Shown piece by piece: positions 4,524-5,139 of a stretch of 5,139 nt of DNA (positions within the stretch are counted from its first letter, which is position 1; each line of letters starts with the position of its first letter). The stretch lies in assembly GCA_003168295.1 (NCBI GenBank), contig PMST01000472.1, forward strand, positions 1 to 5,139, written 5' to 3'. The stretch comes from Actinomycetota bacterium (GTDB lineage Bacteria > Actinomycetota > Actinomycetes > Streptosporangiales > Streptosporangiaceae). The position numbers and the translations under genes were made by a program. Under the pieces are notes generated by a model, which was given only the letters and a program-made list of their open reading frames with translations, made no database searches and had not been told where the DNA came from.

Positions 4524-5139
4524 TCAGCCCTGCAGGGCGTGCATCGCTGCCACAGCCCCCGGCTGGTGGCCCATCGCCAGGATGAACAGCCACAGCAGTA
4601 TCGCCAGCCCCGCGTAGCTGGCCAAAGCAGCCTGGGCGGCACGCGGCCTGAGCGGCGGCTTGGCCGCCGGGAGGCCAGTCCCGGCCAGCTCGGCATCATC
4701 CTGGGCTTCAGCGATGCGCGCGTGCCGCCCTGCCCCGGGCTTGGGCCGCCACGCTGCCTGGTTCACCTGATAGCTGTCGTACAGGTAGTCGAGGAGTCCC
4801 AGCGGGATGAGGATGACGAAGATCCACAGATCCGCGGTGACTGCGAGCACCGCGCCCAGCAGCATCCCTGCGATGACCGCGACCAGCCCGGTCCGCGAGC
4901 CGACGGAGCAGCTGATCGACTTCACCACCCGGCCGCCGTCCAGCGGCACCACCGGCAGCAGGTTGAAGAGATTGATCAGCGCCATCCACGCAGCGGCAGC
5001 GGCGAAGGCCCCGTTGCGAGTGGCGAAGTACAGCAGCCCGGTCCCGGCCGCCAGCACGGCCCTGGCGAGCGGCCCGGCCAGGGCAATGGTGGCCTCGGCC
5101 CGTCGACGGCGCCCCCCGGCGGGGCTGGCCGTCAGGGCG
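4524..5139 (-). CDS. M50-type site-2 protease, C-terminal part (runs off right edge)
   Basis: 204 codons are visible, open to the right edge, ending in TGA at 4526-4524. From the edge inward: EATIALAGPLARAVLAAG (about 15-32), then a membrane segment with NLFNLLPVVPLDGGRVV (about 56-72). The N-x-x-P-x-x-PLDGG pattern is the second zinc-binding motif of intramembrane M50 metalloproteases; the Asp is the third zinc ligand. The HExxH helix should lie in the missing N-terminal part. Two more membrane segments follow (about 80-118, ending GLLDYLYDSY), then a charged, Ala/Pro/Arg-rich cytoplasmic-looking linker (about 120-178) and a final helix (ALASYAGLAILLWLFILAMG). Such enzymes cleave membrane-bound anti-sigma factors or similar proteins; the target is unknown. 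An internal GTG at 5057 is not the start, since the conserved ALAGPLA lies before it. The extra terminal helix may be lineage-specific. Confidence 0.88.
   Translation of the reverse strand, partial: ALTASPAGGRRRRAEATIALAGPLARAVLAAGTGLLYFATRNGAFAAAAAWMALINLFNLLPVVPLDGGRVVKSISCSVGSRTGLVAVIAGMLLGAVLAVTADLWIFVILIPLGLLDYLYDSYQVNQAAWRPKPGAGRHARIAEAQDDAELAGTGLPAAKPPLRPRAAQAALASYAGLAILLWLFILAMGHQPGAVAAMHALQG

Overview
The window is high-GC DNA (by eye about two thirds G+C) with strong G/C third-position bias, GTG starts and actinobacterial-looking gene families. It suggests a streptomycete- or actinomycete-like chromosome; I cannot name the genus. It reads as an ordinary accessory or housekeeping patchwork of five units with two signs of gene decay. 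I see no rRNA, tRNA, CRISPR array, insertion sequence or phage gene.

Left part (1-1315): the N-terminus of a DHA2-type (14-TM, EmrB/QacA-like) drug exporter runs off the left edge on the minus strand. It is divergent from a TetR-family repressor on the plus strand (384-1055). The 97 bp between them carries two matching ~20 bp sites facing away from each other, which are the likely TetR operators. A third copy of the half-site lies just after the tetR stop codon, in front of a small and doubtful 54-codon ORF.

Middle (1316-3224): a Gfo/Idh/MocA-family NAD(P)-dependent sugar/inositol-type oxidoreductase lies on the minus strand, starting from a GTG with a strong Shine-Dalgarno. About 365 bp away in the divergent direction is a HigB/HigA-like toxin-antitoxin pair. 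The antitoxin (XRE type) looks intact. The toxin reading frame is only 57 codons: it has the first strand and the last third of the family but lacks the whole middle. It looks like an internally deleted, inactive toxin that has kept its promoter, start and coupling to the antitoxin. Its AT-rich promoter places the transcription start on or next to the GTG, so the mRNA may be leaderless.

Right part (3225-5139): a 326 bp stretch with scraps of coding-like sequence in shifting frames precedes a 284-aa, eight-helix membrane protein of unknown function (3551-4405, plus strand), which appears to be built from two related four-helix halves. It converges on the C-terminal part of an M50-type site-2 protease (minus strand, running off the right edge), with its zinc-ligand LDG motif visible.

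Apart from tetR/exporter and the toxin-antitoxin pair, the genes do not form obvious operons or a shared pathway. I found no convincing new defence or biosynthetic system. The most informative features are the gutted toxin with a preserved antitoxin and the twin operator layout.
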